From a virus, in the IMG/VR virus record IMGVR_UViG_3300033394_000001, positions 1 through 24,031 of that record: a DNA stretch of 24,031 bases. One strand, written 5' to 3'. Position 1 is the stretch's first letter. Every line of letters begins with the position of its first letter. Shown here in pieces: positions 7,053 to 15,600 of the stretch. The notes beneath the pieces were generated by a model. It did no database searches. It had not been told where the DNA came from and was given only the letters and a program-made list of their open reading frames with translations. The position numbers and the translations under genes are program-made.

Positions 7053-8276
7053 TCAACGCCCTTTCTTCGGTGAGGTAGTGCGCCAGTGCGGGCGCGAACG
7101 TTTCTTGCGGCGTGCAGCGATGGGCACGCGGAACGGTCCCGGCTGCCCAGAGCCGGGCAAGCTCGGGAACGGCAGAATCGTGGCGCCAGAATCATCTTGT
7201 AGGTCTGGCACGAGGCCACGGCCGAGCGCAGCGGCCGCGCCGGCGAGCGCAGCACCGATCAGGAACAGCGGCACTGCCGCGCCGCCTCTACCTGGCGGCC
7301 TGGTCCCCGGTATGGTTCCCGATCGGCTCTCGTCGCTGCCCGACGGGTCCGGGTCGTCGCCATACTCCAGGAAACATCGACACGAAACATGCCCGGGCGG
7401 ACTGAGTCCGACGAAGCCGCGGCTCGAAAAGCTGTCGTTGAACCGGATCGTCACGCCGTGCAGAGGCTCGCAGATGGGGCACACACGGTCATCCAGGACG
7501 GTGAACCACGTCTTATAGAGCAGCGACGTGTCGACTTGATTGCTCGCTGCGGCCTGCTCCCAAAAACCGCGCTCGCCGTGCTGGATCGCGACCTGCGTCT
7601 CGTTCTCGGCGATGTTGCGCCCGCGCTGGCGCAGCAGCCGATTGCGGTAGTTCTCCACGTCTTCGGCGATCGCCTCGCGCGCGAGCGCGGTATCCGCCTG
7701 CTCGCTGACGATGCGCTGCGCGGTGATGCGCTCCTCGAAGCGCGCGAGCGCTTTGGCCTGCTGGCGTGTGAGACCTACTTTCTGCCCGATGTCGCGCGCG
7801 GCCTGCGTCGGCGAAAAGCCCTGCGTCAGACTGTCCGCGACGATCTGGTTCACGGCTTTGCGGGTCTCGGCGTTGATCCCCACGATGCGCTGGCCGCCCT
7901 GCCCGCGGATGAACCGCTCGGCGATGTCGGTGATCAGACTGGGGTCGATATCGATCGAGGGCGCACCCGAGAAGCGCAGCCCCAGCCGTGCACCGCCATC
8001 GATCGCTTCGCGAAATTGATTCGACAGCGCGGTCGCAATGTCCGCCTGGATCGACGCCAGCCCTTCCTCGGGCACGCCCAGCACCGTGCCTGTGAGGATG
8101 CGCCCGAGCAGCTCCTCGGTTACGTCGAAGCGTCCGCGCTCGATGATCTCGAGATACTCGCGCTCAAACTTCGCTGCGAGCGCCTCGCGCAGCTCGCGGT
8201 TCGCCTGCCGTTCCTTGCGGCTTACCTTGGCGATCGGCCCGCGCCTGCGGGATTTCGCAGCCGCGAATCGAAACAT
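7053..8276 (-). CDS. Head morphogenesis protein (SPP1 gp7 / Mu gpF family)
   Basis: The gene encodes a 407-aa protein from the ATG at 8276, which has GGGAGAG upstream and is preceded by a stop codon 12 bases away. Residues 1-250 are helical and charged. Residues 255-303 hold the signature of the SPP1 gp7/MuF family. The sequence DDRVCPICEPLHG (Cys266, Cys269) is followed by LSPPGHVSCRCFLEY (His296, Cys299, Cys301), which probably binds a metal. These minor capsid proteins act inside the head next to the portal. The C-terminal hundred residues are an extension with a hydrophobic stretch (AAVPLFLIGAALAGAAAALG) and a very basic end, of no recognised family. The gene lies between the portal and the protease, as in Mu- and SPP1-type phages. 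Confidence 0.85.
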   Translation of the reverse strand: MFRFAAAKSRRRGPIAKVSRKERQANRELREALAAKFEREYLEIIERGRFDVTEELLGRILTGTVLGVPEEGLASIQADIATALSNQFREAIDGGARLGLRFSGAPSIDIDPSLITDIAERFIRGQGGQRIVGINAETRKAVNQIVADSLTQGFSPTQAARDIGQKVGLTRQQAKALARFEERITAQRIVSEQADTALAREAIAEDVENYRNRLLRQRGRNIAENETQVAIQHGERGFWEQAAASNQVDTSLLYKTWFTVLDDRVCPICEPLHGVTIRFNDSFSSRGFVGLSPPGHVSCRCFLEYGDDPDPSGSDESRSGTIPGTRPPGRGGAAVPLFLIGAALAGAAAALGRGLVPDLQDDSGATILPFPSLPGSGQPGPFRVPIAARRKKRSRPHWRTTSPKKGR

Positions 8277-8287
8277 GCAGGCTCTCC

Positions 8288-8542
8288 CTAGAGTGGGTCC
8301 GGATCGCCCGGCCGCCGTGCGCGCAGCGTCAGGCAGCGTTTGCATTCGAGGGAGCGGCGCAGCACCAGATGCGGCGTCTGTCCGCCGCAGCGTCTGCAGG
8401 CCGCTTGCGCCAGGTATCCCGCGCACTGCGCGCCCATCGTCTCGCCGGATCGGCCGGCTGGTCCGCGTGCCGGCCTGCTCGCCTGCGGCCGGCTGGCTGG
8501 ACTGCCCAGCTGTACGCTCGCGCGGCTAGTCGGAGAGGTCAT
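8288..8542 (-). CDS. Small zinc-finger protein (Com-like position)
   Basis: The gene encodes 84 aa from the ATG at 8542, overlapping the portal gene by 17 bases. A second possible ATG at 8440 has a GGCGAG site and would give 50 aa. The first third is low-complexity. The C-terminal part contains CRRCGGQ and, 14 residues later, CKRC, the pattern of a one-finger zinc ribbon. Phage Mu has the zinc-finger protein Com, which is a translational activator of mom, and small Com-like proteins are common near the head genes of Mu-like phages. The stop lies 11 bases before the next start codon. I cannot tell whether it binds RNA or is a capsid accessory factor. Both frame and start are less certain than for the neighbouring genes. 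Confidence 0.6.
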   Translation of the reverse strand: MTSPTSRASVQLGSPASRPQASRPARGPAGRSGETMGAQCAGYLAQAACRRCGGQTPHLVLRRSLECKRCLTLRARRPGDPDPL

Positions 8543-9908
8543 CGGTCGTAGCCGGCGGCTTGGGCGGCTGCGGCCCGGGCAAAGGCGGCAGCGGCAGCTC
8601 GGACGGATCCTCGTCCGGCAGGCCCGCCTGCTGGCGCAGGTGGCGCTGCGTGGCCGGTCCCGTGAGGTCGATTCCGGCGTTCGTGAGCTGCGCGACGTAC
8701 GCTCCCAGCTTCTCGATCGATACGCTTTCGATGTCGCCGTGCGCCAGCGTCGGCGTCTCATCGGCTACGAACGCGTTCAGCTCGAGCAGCCGTGGGATCG
8801 CGAAGCGGTTGAACTGCTCGACGATCGCCTCGAGAAACGCCCCGATGGCCACCGCAAACAGCTCAGTCTTGCTCTCAGCGAGCGCGAATGATCCGGTCTG
8901 CCCCGCCTGCCCCAGCATCAGGAAATCGGCGAGCACGGTGCCCACAATGCGGCGGTCGTAGCGATTGATGATCGCGTCGGTGTCGAACTGCCGCTGTCCG
9001 CCGGTTGTGAGCAGCTCGATTTTGTAGGTCTGGTTGCCCTTCTCGTCGTATGCCAGCGGAAATACGATGCCCTCTTTTTCATCGCGGCGAATGTTCGTCA
9101 CGATCTGCTCGATTTCCCTGCGCAGTGCGCGCTGCTCGTCTGTGCAGTTCGGGTTTAGCAGCTTGGGCGGCACGAGCGCCATCGGCAGGCCGGTCAGGTC
9201 GCGGTCGACGCCGATTGCCTCGATCGTCTCGATTTTGGTTTTCATGTACCAGGGCCGGTAGGCGTTGCGCAGGATGCTGCGCCCTTCTGGATTGCCTTTG
9301 TGCGCGCTCGGACGAAACAGCAGCAGCCGCTGAATCGGGATGACGCGGATGCGGAAATCCGGCAGCGCCTGTTGATGCAGCCCGATCACGTCGCCGTGCT
9401 CGTCGAACAGCCACCGCTCGATGGTTTCCTGCGCGCGCAGCGCGAGCCGCTTCCAGCCGATGCGCCCGTCTCGGTGTTTGGATCCGAGCGCCGGGTCGAT
9501 GTTGCGGCCGCTCCTGCGTTTGTAGACCTCCTCGATCGGTGCGAAGCCAGCCCAGAGCATCGAGAGAATCTCGGAGAGCGTATCGTCCCACGTGTCATGC
9601 ATGTCGAAGAGGCAGCTCTCGACGAATTCGGCGATATCGACGTCTCGTGGCGACTCGCTCGCCGGCTCTACGCTCCAGTCTACTTGCCGGATGAGCATCT
9701 CGATCGCGAACAGCAGCGCGCCGATGACCGGGTCGTTGTCGCGCATCTGCTTGAGCACTTTGATTCCGCGCTTGCCGCGCAGCTCGGGCAAGAACTCCTC
9801 ATGAATCATTCCGCCGTGCTGCTCGAGCCCAGAGACTCCGAGTGCTTCGAGCGGGTCGGTGCGGTCCGCTCCCGGCAGGAGCTTCAGCACACTGTCGTCT
9901 GTGGCCAC
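8526..9908 (-). CDS. Portal protein (DUF935/Mu gp29-like)
   Basis: The gene encodes a 460-aa portal protein, forming the dodecameric ring at one vertex through which DNA enters and leaves. The N-terminal part carries GIKVLKQMRDNDPVIGALL and an EMLIRQVDWSVEPAS segment typical of the wing/stem region. The centre contains HKGNPEGRSILRNAYRPWYMKTK and GVDRDLTGLPMALVPPKLL, which match the DUF935/Mu gp29-like pattern G-NP-G-x-L-L-R...W...K...EFGxP. The last 50 residues are proline-rich. The start is GTG at 9908, overlapping the terminase TAG stop by one base, which implies coupled translation. It stands directly between the large terminase and the Com-like and MuF genes, the expected order. Confidence 0.86.
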   Translation of the reverse strand: MATDDSVLKLLPGADRTDPLEALGVSGLEQHGGMIHEEFLPELRGKRGIKVLKQMRDNDPVIGALLFAIEMLIRQVDWSVEPASESPRDVDIAEFVESCLFDMHDTWDDTLSEILSMLWAGFAPIEEVYKRRSGRNIDPALGSKHRDGRIGWKRLALRAQETIERWLFDEHGDVIGLHQQALPDFRIRVIPIQRLLLFRPSAHKGNPEGRSILRNAYRPWYMKTKIETIEAIGVDRDLTGLPMALVPPKLLNPNCTDEQRALRREIEQIVTNIRRDEKEGIVFPLAYDEKGNQTYKIELLTTGGQRQFDTDAIINRYDRRIVGTVLADFLMLGQAGQTGSFALAESKTELFAVAIGAFLEAIVEQFNRFAIPRLLELNAFVADETPTLAHGDIESVSIEKLGAYVAQLTNAGIDLTGPATQRHLRQQAGLPDEDPSELPLPPLPGPQPPKPPATTDDLSD

Positions 9909-11287
9909 TACATTGCCCCCCAGGGTGAACTGCGGTCGGCCTTGCCAATACCGCTCACGCTCTGCACCTCGTCGAGTTTACTGCCCATCAGCTCGGTGAT
10001 CGCCCACACCAGAGCATCGAGCCGGCCGGGCGAGTAGTCCGACTGTCCCGGCACAAAATTGCAGCATTGATCCTCCAGGTCGGTGAAATATCCGACGTGG
10101 TGCACCCGTCCCTGCTCGTAGAGCCCGACGATCGGCTCGGCCCGGATCGCCTTGCCGCGCGATGCGTTCACAGCCTTGTAGGGGAATTCCTCGCGGACGG
10201 TGCGCAGGGTGATCTCGACGAGCTCGCCGCCGTTGTTGACCTCGCCGACGATGCGGTCGGCGCTCTGTGCATCGAACACGTCGAGCACCTTGTGCGACCA
10301 CTGGAGCGGACCCATGTCGCCGCTCTCATCCTGCAGCACGTAGAAATGCGAGGTGAGCTTGCCGCGCGCGTTTCGGTGCCAGGAACGGCCCGCCGCCACG
10401 ATGCCAACCTCGTCCGCATCCTCGCCGGTCGTGGTGTTGGGATCGACCGCGACGACGATGCGGTCAAGGTCCGGCGTCACTTCGCCCGCGCCCAGTCGGT
10501 GATCGTCGAAGAGCTTGCGGCCCCAGAGCGCGCCGTCGGCCTCGTCGAGAATCTTGGCAAAGATCTCCTGTTGGCCTTTGGTCGTCCCTGCGTTCTTCTC
10601 GATCACCTCATCGAAAAACGAGGGTGCGAGATTGCGCTGGTTGTCGTACGTCGAGCCGCCCGTGACCACAGTGTGATCACGCGCGTACAGCTCCTTCAGG
10701 AAGCGCAGCGGCCTCGGGGTCGTGGTGATGCACAGACGCGGCTTTGGGCCCGCGCGCAGCGTATACATCAGGTTATCCCATGACGCGCGCAGCCGGACCC
10801 AGGATGCGAGCTCGTCCGCCCATGCGAATTCAAACTCCGGACCGCGGATCGAGTCGGGTTTCTCGGCCGAACGGCACAGCACTTTCGAGCCGTTCGGGAA
10901 GATCAGCCGGCGGTTGCTGGGCTCGTATTTGGGCATCTCCCAGGGCGCGCAGCACGCCAGGATGCCGGAGGGCCCCTCGATCATGACGTCGCGGATGTCG
11001 GCCGCGGTGCGCGCGATGATGCCGCCTCGGCGTCCAGGCGCGCGCAGCGCCTCTTTACGAATCCACTCTGCGCCCGTCCGGGTCTTCCCAAATCCGCGGC
11101 CTGCGTTTAGCGCCCAAATGAACCAGGGCCCTTCGGGCTCGCACTGCTCGGGGCGTGCAAATTCGCCCTCCCAGTCGAACAGACTCGCGGCGATTTCGCG
11201 CTGCTCCTGCTCGCCCAGGTCGGTGAGCAGCGTGCGCACCGCATCGTCCGGCTCATCGATGAGCTGCTCGAGGAGCTCGCTACGCAA
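9908..11287 (-). CDS. terL: Terminase large subunit
   Basis: The gene encodes a 459-aa DNA-packaging motor ATPase and nuclease. The ATPase part has a Walker A motif GRGFGKT at residues 63-69, Walker B FEFAWADE at 152-159 and the coupling motif ITTTPRP at 187-193. The nuclease part has VAVDPNTTTGEDADEVG with Asp282 as first metal ligand, then GEVNNGGE at 348-355 and DALVWAITEL at 424-433. The first possible start is a TTG at 11287, because a stop precedes it. A GTG at 11239 is an alternative, and neither has a good binding site. The gene is followed without gap by the portal. It lies more than 10 kb downstream of the small subunit, which is unusual. Confidence 0.92.
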   Translation of the reverse strand: MRSELLEQLIDEPDDAVRTLLTDLGEQEQREIAASLFDWEGEFARPEQCEPEGPWFIWALNAGRGFGKTRTGAEWIRKEALRAPGRRGGIIARTAADIRDVMIEGPSGILACCAPWEMPKYEPSNRRLIFPNGSKVLCRSAEKPDSIRGPEFEFAWADELASWVRLRASWDNLMYTLRAGPKPRLCITTTPRPLRFLKELYARDHTVVTGGSTYDNQRNLAPSFFDEVIEKNAGTTKGQQEIFAKILDEADGALWGRKLFDDHRLGAGEVTPDLDRIVVAVDPNTTTGEDADEVGIVAAGRSWHRNARGKLTSHFYVLQDESGDMGPLQWSHKVLDVFDAQSADRIVGEVNNGGELVEITLRTVREEFPYKAVNASRGKAIRAEPIVGLYEQGRVHHVGYFTDLEDQCCNFVPGQSDYSPGRLDALVWAITELMGSKLDEVQSVSGIGKADRSSPWGAM

Positions 11288-11636
11288 CTACGGGAAGCAC
11301 CGATGAGCGCTGCGCTTTGAGCCCTGGTCCGCCGTCAAAGTCGATCGTGACGAGCACGATCTGCCCGGCCGCGAAGCCGTTCGCAGCGTCGATAAAGACG
11401 CTGGTCTGGTAATCGTTCGACGGCGGACTGACCTCGGGCATCGGCACGGGTCCCAAAATCGGCAGACCCGTGCCGTGGTCTGTGAACGAGACGGTCACCG
11501 TGGCACCCGTCACCTCGCTCGGAGGTGTGTCCGCCTCGTTCAGCGCATCGAGAAACTGGAACAGCGCATCGGAGTTGAACGCCATGCTACCGCACTCGGT
11601 GAGCGTGATGCCGTTGACGAGTGCGTTGCATGCCAT
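11280..11636 (-). CDS. Phage structural or fibre-accessory protein
   Basis: The gene encodes a 118-aa protein starting at the ATG at 11636, with GTGAGG just upstream overlapping the stop of the previous gene. It begins MACNALVNGITLTECGS and has beta-type segments such as ATVTVSFTDHGTG and SVFIDAANGFAAGQIVLV. The GFAAGQ phrase recurs in the accessory protein at 17228-17833, suggesting related tail or fibre folds. It ends eight bases inside the terminase gene. Its position between the fibre region and the terminase makes a tail-tip accessory role likely, but no family is recognised. Confidence 0.6.
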   Translation of the reverse strand: MACNALVNGITLTECGSMAFNSDALFQFLDALNEADTPPSEVTGATVTVSFTDHGTGLPILGPVPMPEVSPPSNDYQTSVFIDAANGFAAGQIVLVTIDFDGGPGLKAQRSSVLPVVA

Positions 11637-11638
11637 AG

Positions 11639-11866
11639 CTACCTCACCCGCTCCGCGATGTCCTTGGCGTACTCCGCGAGCCATCCATTGGTATATTGAT
11701 ATTCCATCCCGGGCGTCAGCTTGAGAAGCACAGATTCGACCTTTCCGGGTGAGAGATGTCCGTCGCGCATGAGCCAATAGAGCAGCGCAACGAGCGGGTC
11801 TGACGATGAGACGGACCCTGAGCGCTCTCGCATAGCCTCATTGGATCCGCCCACCGACTCCGCCAT
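11639..11866 (-). CDS. Small protein of unknown function
   Basis: The gene encodes 75 aa and starts immediately after the TAA stop of the previous gene (TAAATG), so it is translationally coupled. The N-terminal third is polar and probably disordered. The rest forms two likely helices (SDPLVALLYWLMRDGHLSPGK and GWLAEYAKDIAERVR). The pattern LVALLYWLMRDGHLSPG resembles small phage proteins found next to tail and fibre genes, but I cannot name it. No transmembrane segment is evident. Confidence 0.55.
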   Translation of the reverse strand: MAESVGGSNEAMRERSGSVSSSDPLVALLYWLMRDGHLSPGKVESVLLKLTPGMEYQYTNGWLAEYAKDIAERVR

Positions 11867-12439
11867 TTATACGCCCAGCATCTCGTGATTTACGAACACC
11901 TTGAGCGTATCGTCGGCCGTCTTGTCGAACGACGCGGCGAATGCGTAGCCCGTGAGCAGCGGCTCGGAAGCGCCCGGAGAGGTGTTCGTGATCGAGCCGT
12001 GCGTGATCCCGGCCTGCGTGAAGTCGCCCTGCGTCCAGCTCGTGCGCCAGGTCACCACGTCGATGCCGGTCGTGCCCGAATTGTCGGCATCTCCGTCGTC
12101 GGTCTGCGGATACGATCCGTCGATCGCTTTCTGCGTCGCGGTGACGACGGTGAAATCGGACCGATCGGCTGTCTTGCCGGGCGTCCCAGCCGTCGCCAAT
12201 TCCATGATGGGCGTTCCGAAATTCGTCGGCGTCTCGCCCGCACCCTGCTCGGCGTAGTATTGATCCCCGAGGTCGGTGACGATGTTCGACGCAGGGATGA
12301 CGAGCAAGCCGCTGGGCCTGTGCAGCACCGCGAAGACGTTTCTGTGTCGCGGCTGGAGCGCGTCGAAGCGGCGGAACCATAGGCCCGCACGGCTGCGCAG
12401 CACGCCCTCGAGTCCGTCTACTGCTGATCTGATGAGCAT
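11867..12439 (-). CDS. Phage structural protein of the tail/fibre region
   Basis: The gene encodes a 190-aa protein with a strong GGAGGATTTGCACCG site before its ATG. From residue 45 the sequence is typical of a family seen beside tail-fibre genes in many phages. It has SNIVTDLGDQYYAEQGAG, then GTPIMELATAGTPGKTADRS and SYPQTDDGDADNSGTTGIDV, ending in SFDKTADDTLKVFVNHEMLGV. The beta-rich pattern, with repeated GxA/GDxDN turns, suggests a surface-exposed structural protein. Its role in the particle is unknown, with a tail-tip or fibre-associated place likely from its neighbours. Confidence 0.65.
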   Translation of the reverse strand: MLIRSAVDGLEGVLRSRAGLWFRRFDALQPRHRNVFAVLHRPSGLLVIPASNIVTDLGDQYYAEQGAGETPTNFGTPIMELATAGTPGKTADRSDFTVVTATQKAIDGSYPQTDDGDADNSGTTGIDVVTWRTSWTQGDFTQAGITHGSITNTSPGASEPLLTGYAFAASFDKTADDTLKVFVNHEMLGV

Positions 12440-12459
12440 CGGTGCAAATCCTCCGGCGT

Positions 12460-12675
12460 CTAGTGGATAGAGCGGGCGCTGCCGCTCGGAATGTCTCTGA
12501 GCACTGCGCTGACGTGTTCCTTGACGGGCTCGCGCGAGTTCGCGCCGCTGCGCCCGGGCTTCGCAGCGCGCTCCTGCAGCACGTTTGAGACCGCGAGCAG
12601 TACGACTAGCGTTACGAAGCCGCCCGCAGCGAATGCGATCAGGAGCAGCAGCAAGCTTCCGAAGACGCCAAACAT
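12460..12675 (-). CDS. Small membrane protein
   Basis: The gene encodes 71 aa with a hydrophobic N-terminal half (SLLLLLIAFAAGGFVTLVVLLAV), long enough for one or two membrane segments, followed by a polar basic tail. The GAGGG seven bases before the ATG is a good ribosome binding site. It sits 18 bases after the giant fibre gene and 20 bases before the next gene. A single hydrophobic helix plus a charged cytoplasmic tail could be a pinholin- or spanin-like protein, or a membrane anchor. No family can be assigned. Confidence 0.6.
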   Translation of the reverse strand: MFGVFGSLLLLLIAFAAGGFVTLVVLLAVSNVLQERAAKPGRSGANSREPVKEHVSAVLRDIPSGSARSIH

Positions 12676-12693
12676 ATTACAGCCCTCGCTTTT

Positions 12694-15600
12694 TCACGGT
12701 TCATCGATGCGGACAGTGCCGCGCACCGCACTCTGCCCCATGCGCACACGGCCGGACACGGTGCCAGCGCCGAAGATCGCGGACGCTGAGACGGCGGCTC
12801 GGATGATCGCGCGTCCGATGAGCTTGCCGACCGTGCCGAGCGCGTCCAGCTGACTCTCGAGCACGCTCACCAGGTCCTCGGCGACGCGGACGATGCCGCG
12901 CACGCGGACCGCCTCGTCGAGCAGGCTCTCGAGCTCGGTGTGCACGCGCGCGAGCGCGCGGCTGCGTGTGGCGACTTCGATCGACCGGACCAGGTCCTCG
13001 GCGATGCGGACGAGCCCGAGCGCGTGCGCACTGCTGTGCACGATCTGGACGGCGTGCGTGACGGCGCGCAGCAGTCCGCGGCTGTGTGTGGCGCTCTCGG
13101 GCAGCTGCTCTGCCTCATCGACGCTCTTGAGCAGCCCCAGCGCGTGCCGCGCGCTCTCAGTGAGCTGCACGAGCGCCGAAACCGCTCGGCTGAGGTCCCT
13201 TGGGGCCCGCGTGCTCTCGCCCCGCTGCACGAGCTCATCCGATAGACGTGCGAGCGTGCGAGTGCGCACAGCGCCCTCTATCAGCGTCACCAGGGCGCCC
13301 ACGGCCCGAATCAAGCCGACCCGCCGGGCGAGCGTCTCAGCGAGCTGCACCGTCTCGCTGACCGCCTTGCGCAGCCCGGTGACGCGCAGCGCCTGCTCTA
13401 CGATCTGGACCGGCTCGCTGTGCTGGCGCATGCGACCGCGCAAAAGATCAGCAGATTCAAGCACTTGCACGACTTCCGAGAGCGCCCGTGCGAGCGTGCG
13501 GGCACGCACCTGCGCGTCGGCGAGCTGCACGAGCTCATCGATAGCGCGGACGGCGCTCCGCAGCCGAGCGATCGTTTCGGCGACCGAGAGCTGCTCATCC
13601 CTGAAGCGAAGCAGCCCGCGCACCCGGCTCGTCGACTCAGAAAGCTGCAGCGCCTCGTCGGCCGCGCGCACCAGGCCGCGCACCTGCAGTGCGCTCCCCA
13701 GCACCTGTAGCGCCTCGTCGGCCACGCGCACAAGCGCGAACATGCGCGCCACGCTCTGGGCCAGCCGCTCTGTCTCATCGACCGCGCGGGCAAGCGTCCG
13801 CACGCGCTCCGCGTCCTCGAGCGCATTTTCGAGCTCATCGGTCGCACGCACCAGTCCGCGGATCGCGGCGAGCGTTTGCGCGACCTGCACGAGCTCACCG
13901 TGCGCCCGGACGAGTCCCAGCGCGCGCACTGCGCCCTCGCTGCTCTCGATCACGTCGGCGAGCACGCGGACGAGGCCACGTACGCTGACCGAGTCTTCGA
14001 GCAGCTGCAGCGCCTCGTCGATGACTTGCACAATCTTCGCGACGCCGGCCTGGACGACGTCCTCGAGTATTCGTTCCGTCTCGTCGACGGCGCGCACCAG
14101 GCCGCGCAACTTGGCTGCGCTCTCGGTGAGCTGCACGAGCTCGGATATGGACCGGATCAGCGTCCGCGCTGCGGCGTGCGTCTGTGCGAGCTGCTCGAGC
14201 TCCTGGACCGCTCTGGCGAGCGCGCGGGCGCGCACGGCGCTCTCTGAGATGCTCTGCGACTCGCTGACCGCTCTGGCGAGTGCGCGGATGCGGGCGAGTG
14301 TCTCGCCGAGCTCCAGCGCTTCGCTGACCGCTTTGCAGATGGCGCGAATGTGCGCCACGTCCTCGGCGATCTGCTCTGGCTCATCGACCGCGCGCGAGAG
14401 CGCGCGCATGCGCGCAGACGTCTCGTCGGCTGTGATGCTCTCGCCCGCCAGCCGCGCCATCGTGCGCACGCGGAGCACGTCCTGCTCGGCCGTGACGGAT
14501 CCGTCCCGGGTCCGCGCCATCGTGCGCGCACGCCCGGGCACCTCGGCGAGCGTCACCGCGTCGCCTGCAGCGCGAATCAGTCCGCTCGCGCGCGCGATGC
14601 TCTCGGCCACATCGACCGCCTCGCTGATCTGGCGGATCAGTGCACGCACGCCGGCGCGCGTCTCGTCTGGGCTGAGCTCCTCGCTGCGCTGGCGCGAGAG
14701 CTCGCGTGCGGCGAGCCGCGTCTCATCCAGCTCGACCGTCTCGCCGTGCACCTGCGCCAGCAGCGCGCCCGAGACGTTCTCGATCACGCAGTGCAGCTGC
14801 GCGCGGCCGGCTGCAAGGACGAATTGCCAGGAAATGGCATAGCCCGTGTCCGAGTAATTGACCATCAGCGCGCCGAGGTCGGTCGACACTGTGCGGCAGC
14901 GCAGCACGTGCTGCAGCAGATGCTCCTGCTGTTCGTTCGACGTGCTCTGACCGTCTTCGGAGTTGACCTGCACGCAGCCGATCACTGCAGGCTCGCGGTC
15001 GTTCGCCGCTACGTAGCTGAGCGACTGCGGGCCCGCATCGACGTCCTGCTCGAGCGTCCCGACGGTTTGCACGCGAGAGCCTCCGAACAGGATGCAGTGC
15101 GGCCTCCAGCCGATGTTGCGGTCGACGATTCCGGTCCCCGTCGGGCTGGACACAAAGCCGAATTCGGTGCGCGCACCCGGCCAGCGAATGGCGAGATAGG
15201 CGACCTGGACGGTGCCGGGCGTGTCCTGATGGTTGACCAGGCGGAATCCCGCATCGCGCTCGGGCTCTGCTTTGACTTTCCATTGCGCACCGCTGGCTGA
15301 GCTCACGCCGGCCACAAAGCCGCTGTCTGCGGCGCTGACGGGTGCCGTCGTCGTCACGCCACTCGGGATCGTGTGACAGAGCATTGCCTGCTCGGTGGCC
15401 GCGCCCAGCCGCGTGCGCAGCCGTGCACCGCCGAACGTATAGCTCGCACCTGTGATTGCCGAGTCGTTCAGCTGACCTCCGGCGCCGGCCATGAACAGCA
15501 CGTCCGGGTCGCCGATCGAGAGCGCGACCGAAGACACGTTCCCGCGCCCTGGCACGGTCGCGATCCCTGCCTGGATCTCGAGCTCTTCGCCTGCGAAAAA

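Noticed and set aside
7389-8291. A 300-codon plus-strand open frame.
   Set aside because: It is antisense to the well-supported MuF-like gene, which has clear motifs in its frame.
12850-14715. Regular 60-base repeats could suggest a CRISPR array or satellite DNA.
   Set aside because: There are no identical repeats with unique spacers, the units are diverged, and the open frame is kept through all of them.
12893-14842. A 649-codon plus-strand open frame opposite the repeat region.
   Set aside because: It is Ser/Arg-rich, arises from the periodic GC-rich coding sequence of the giant fibre gene, and has no family resemblance.
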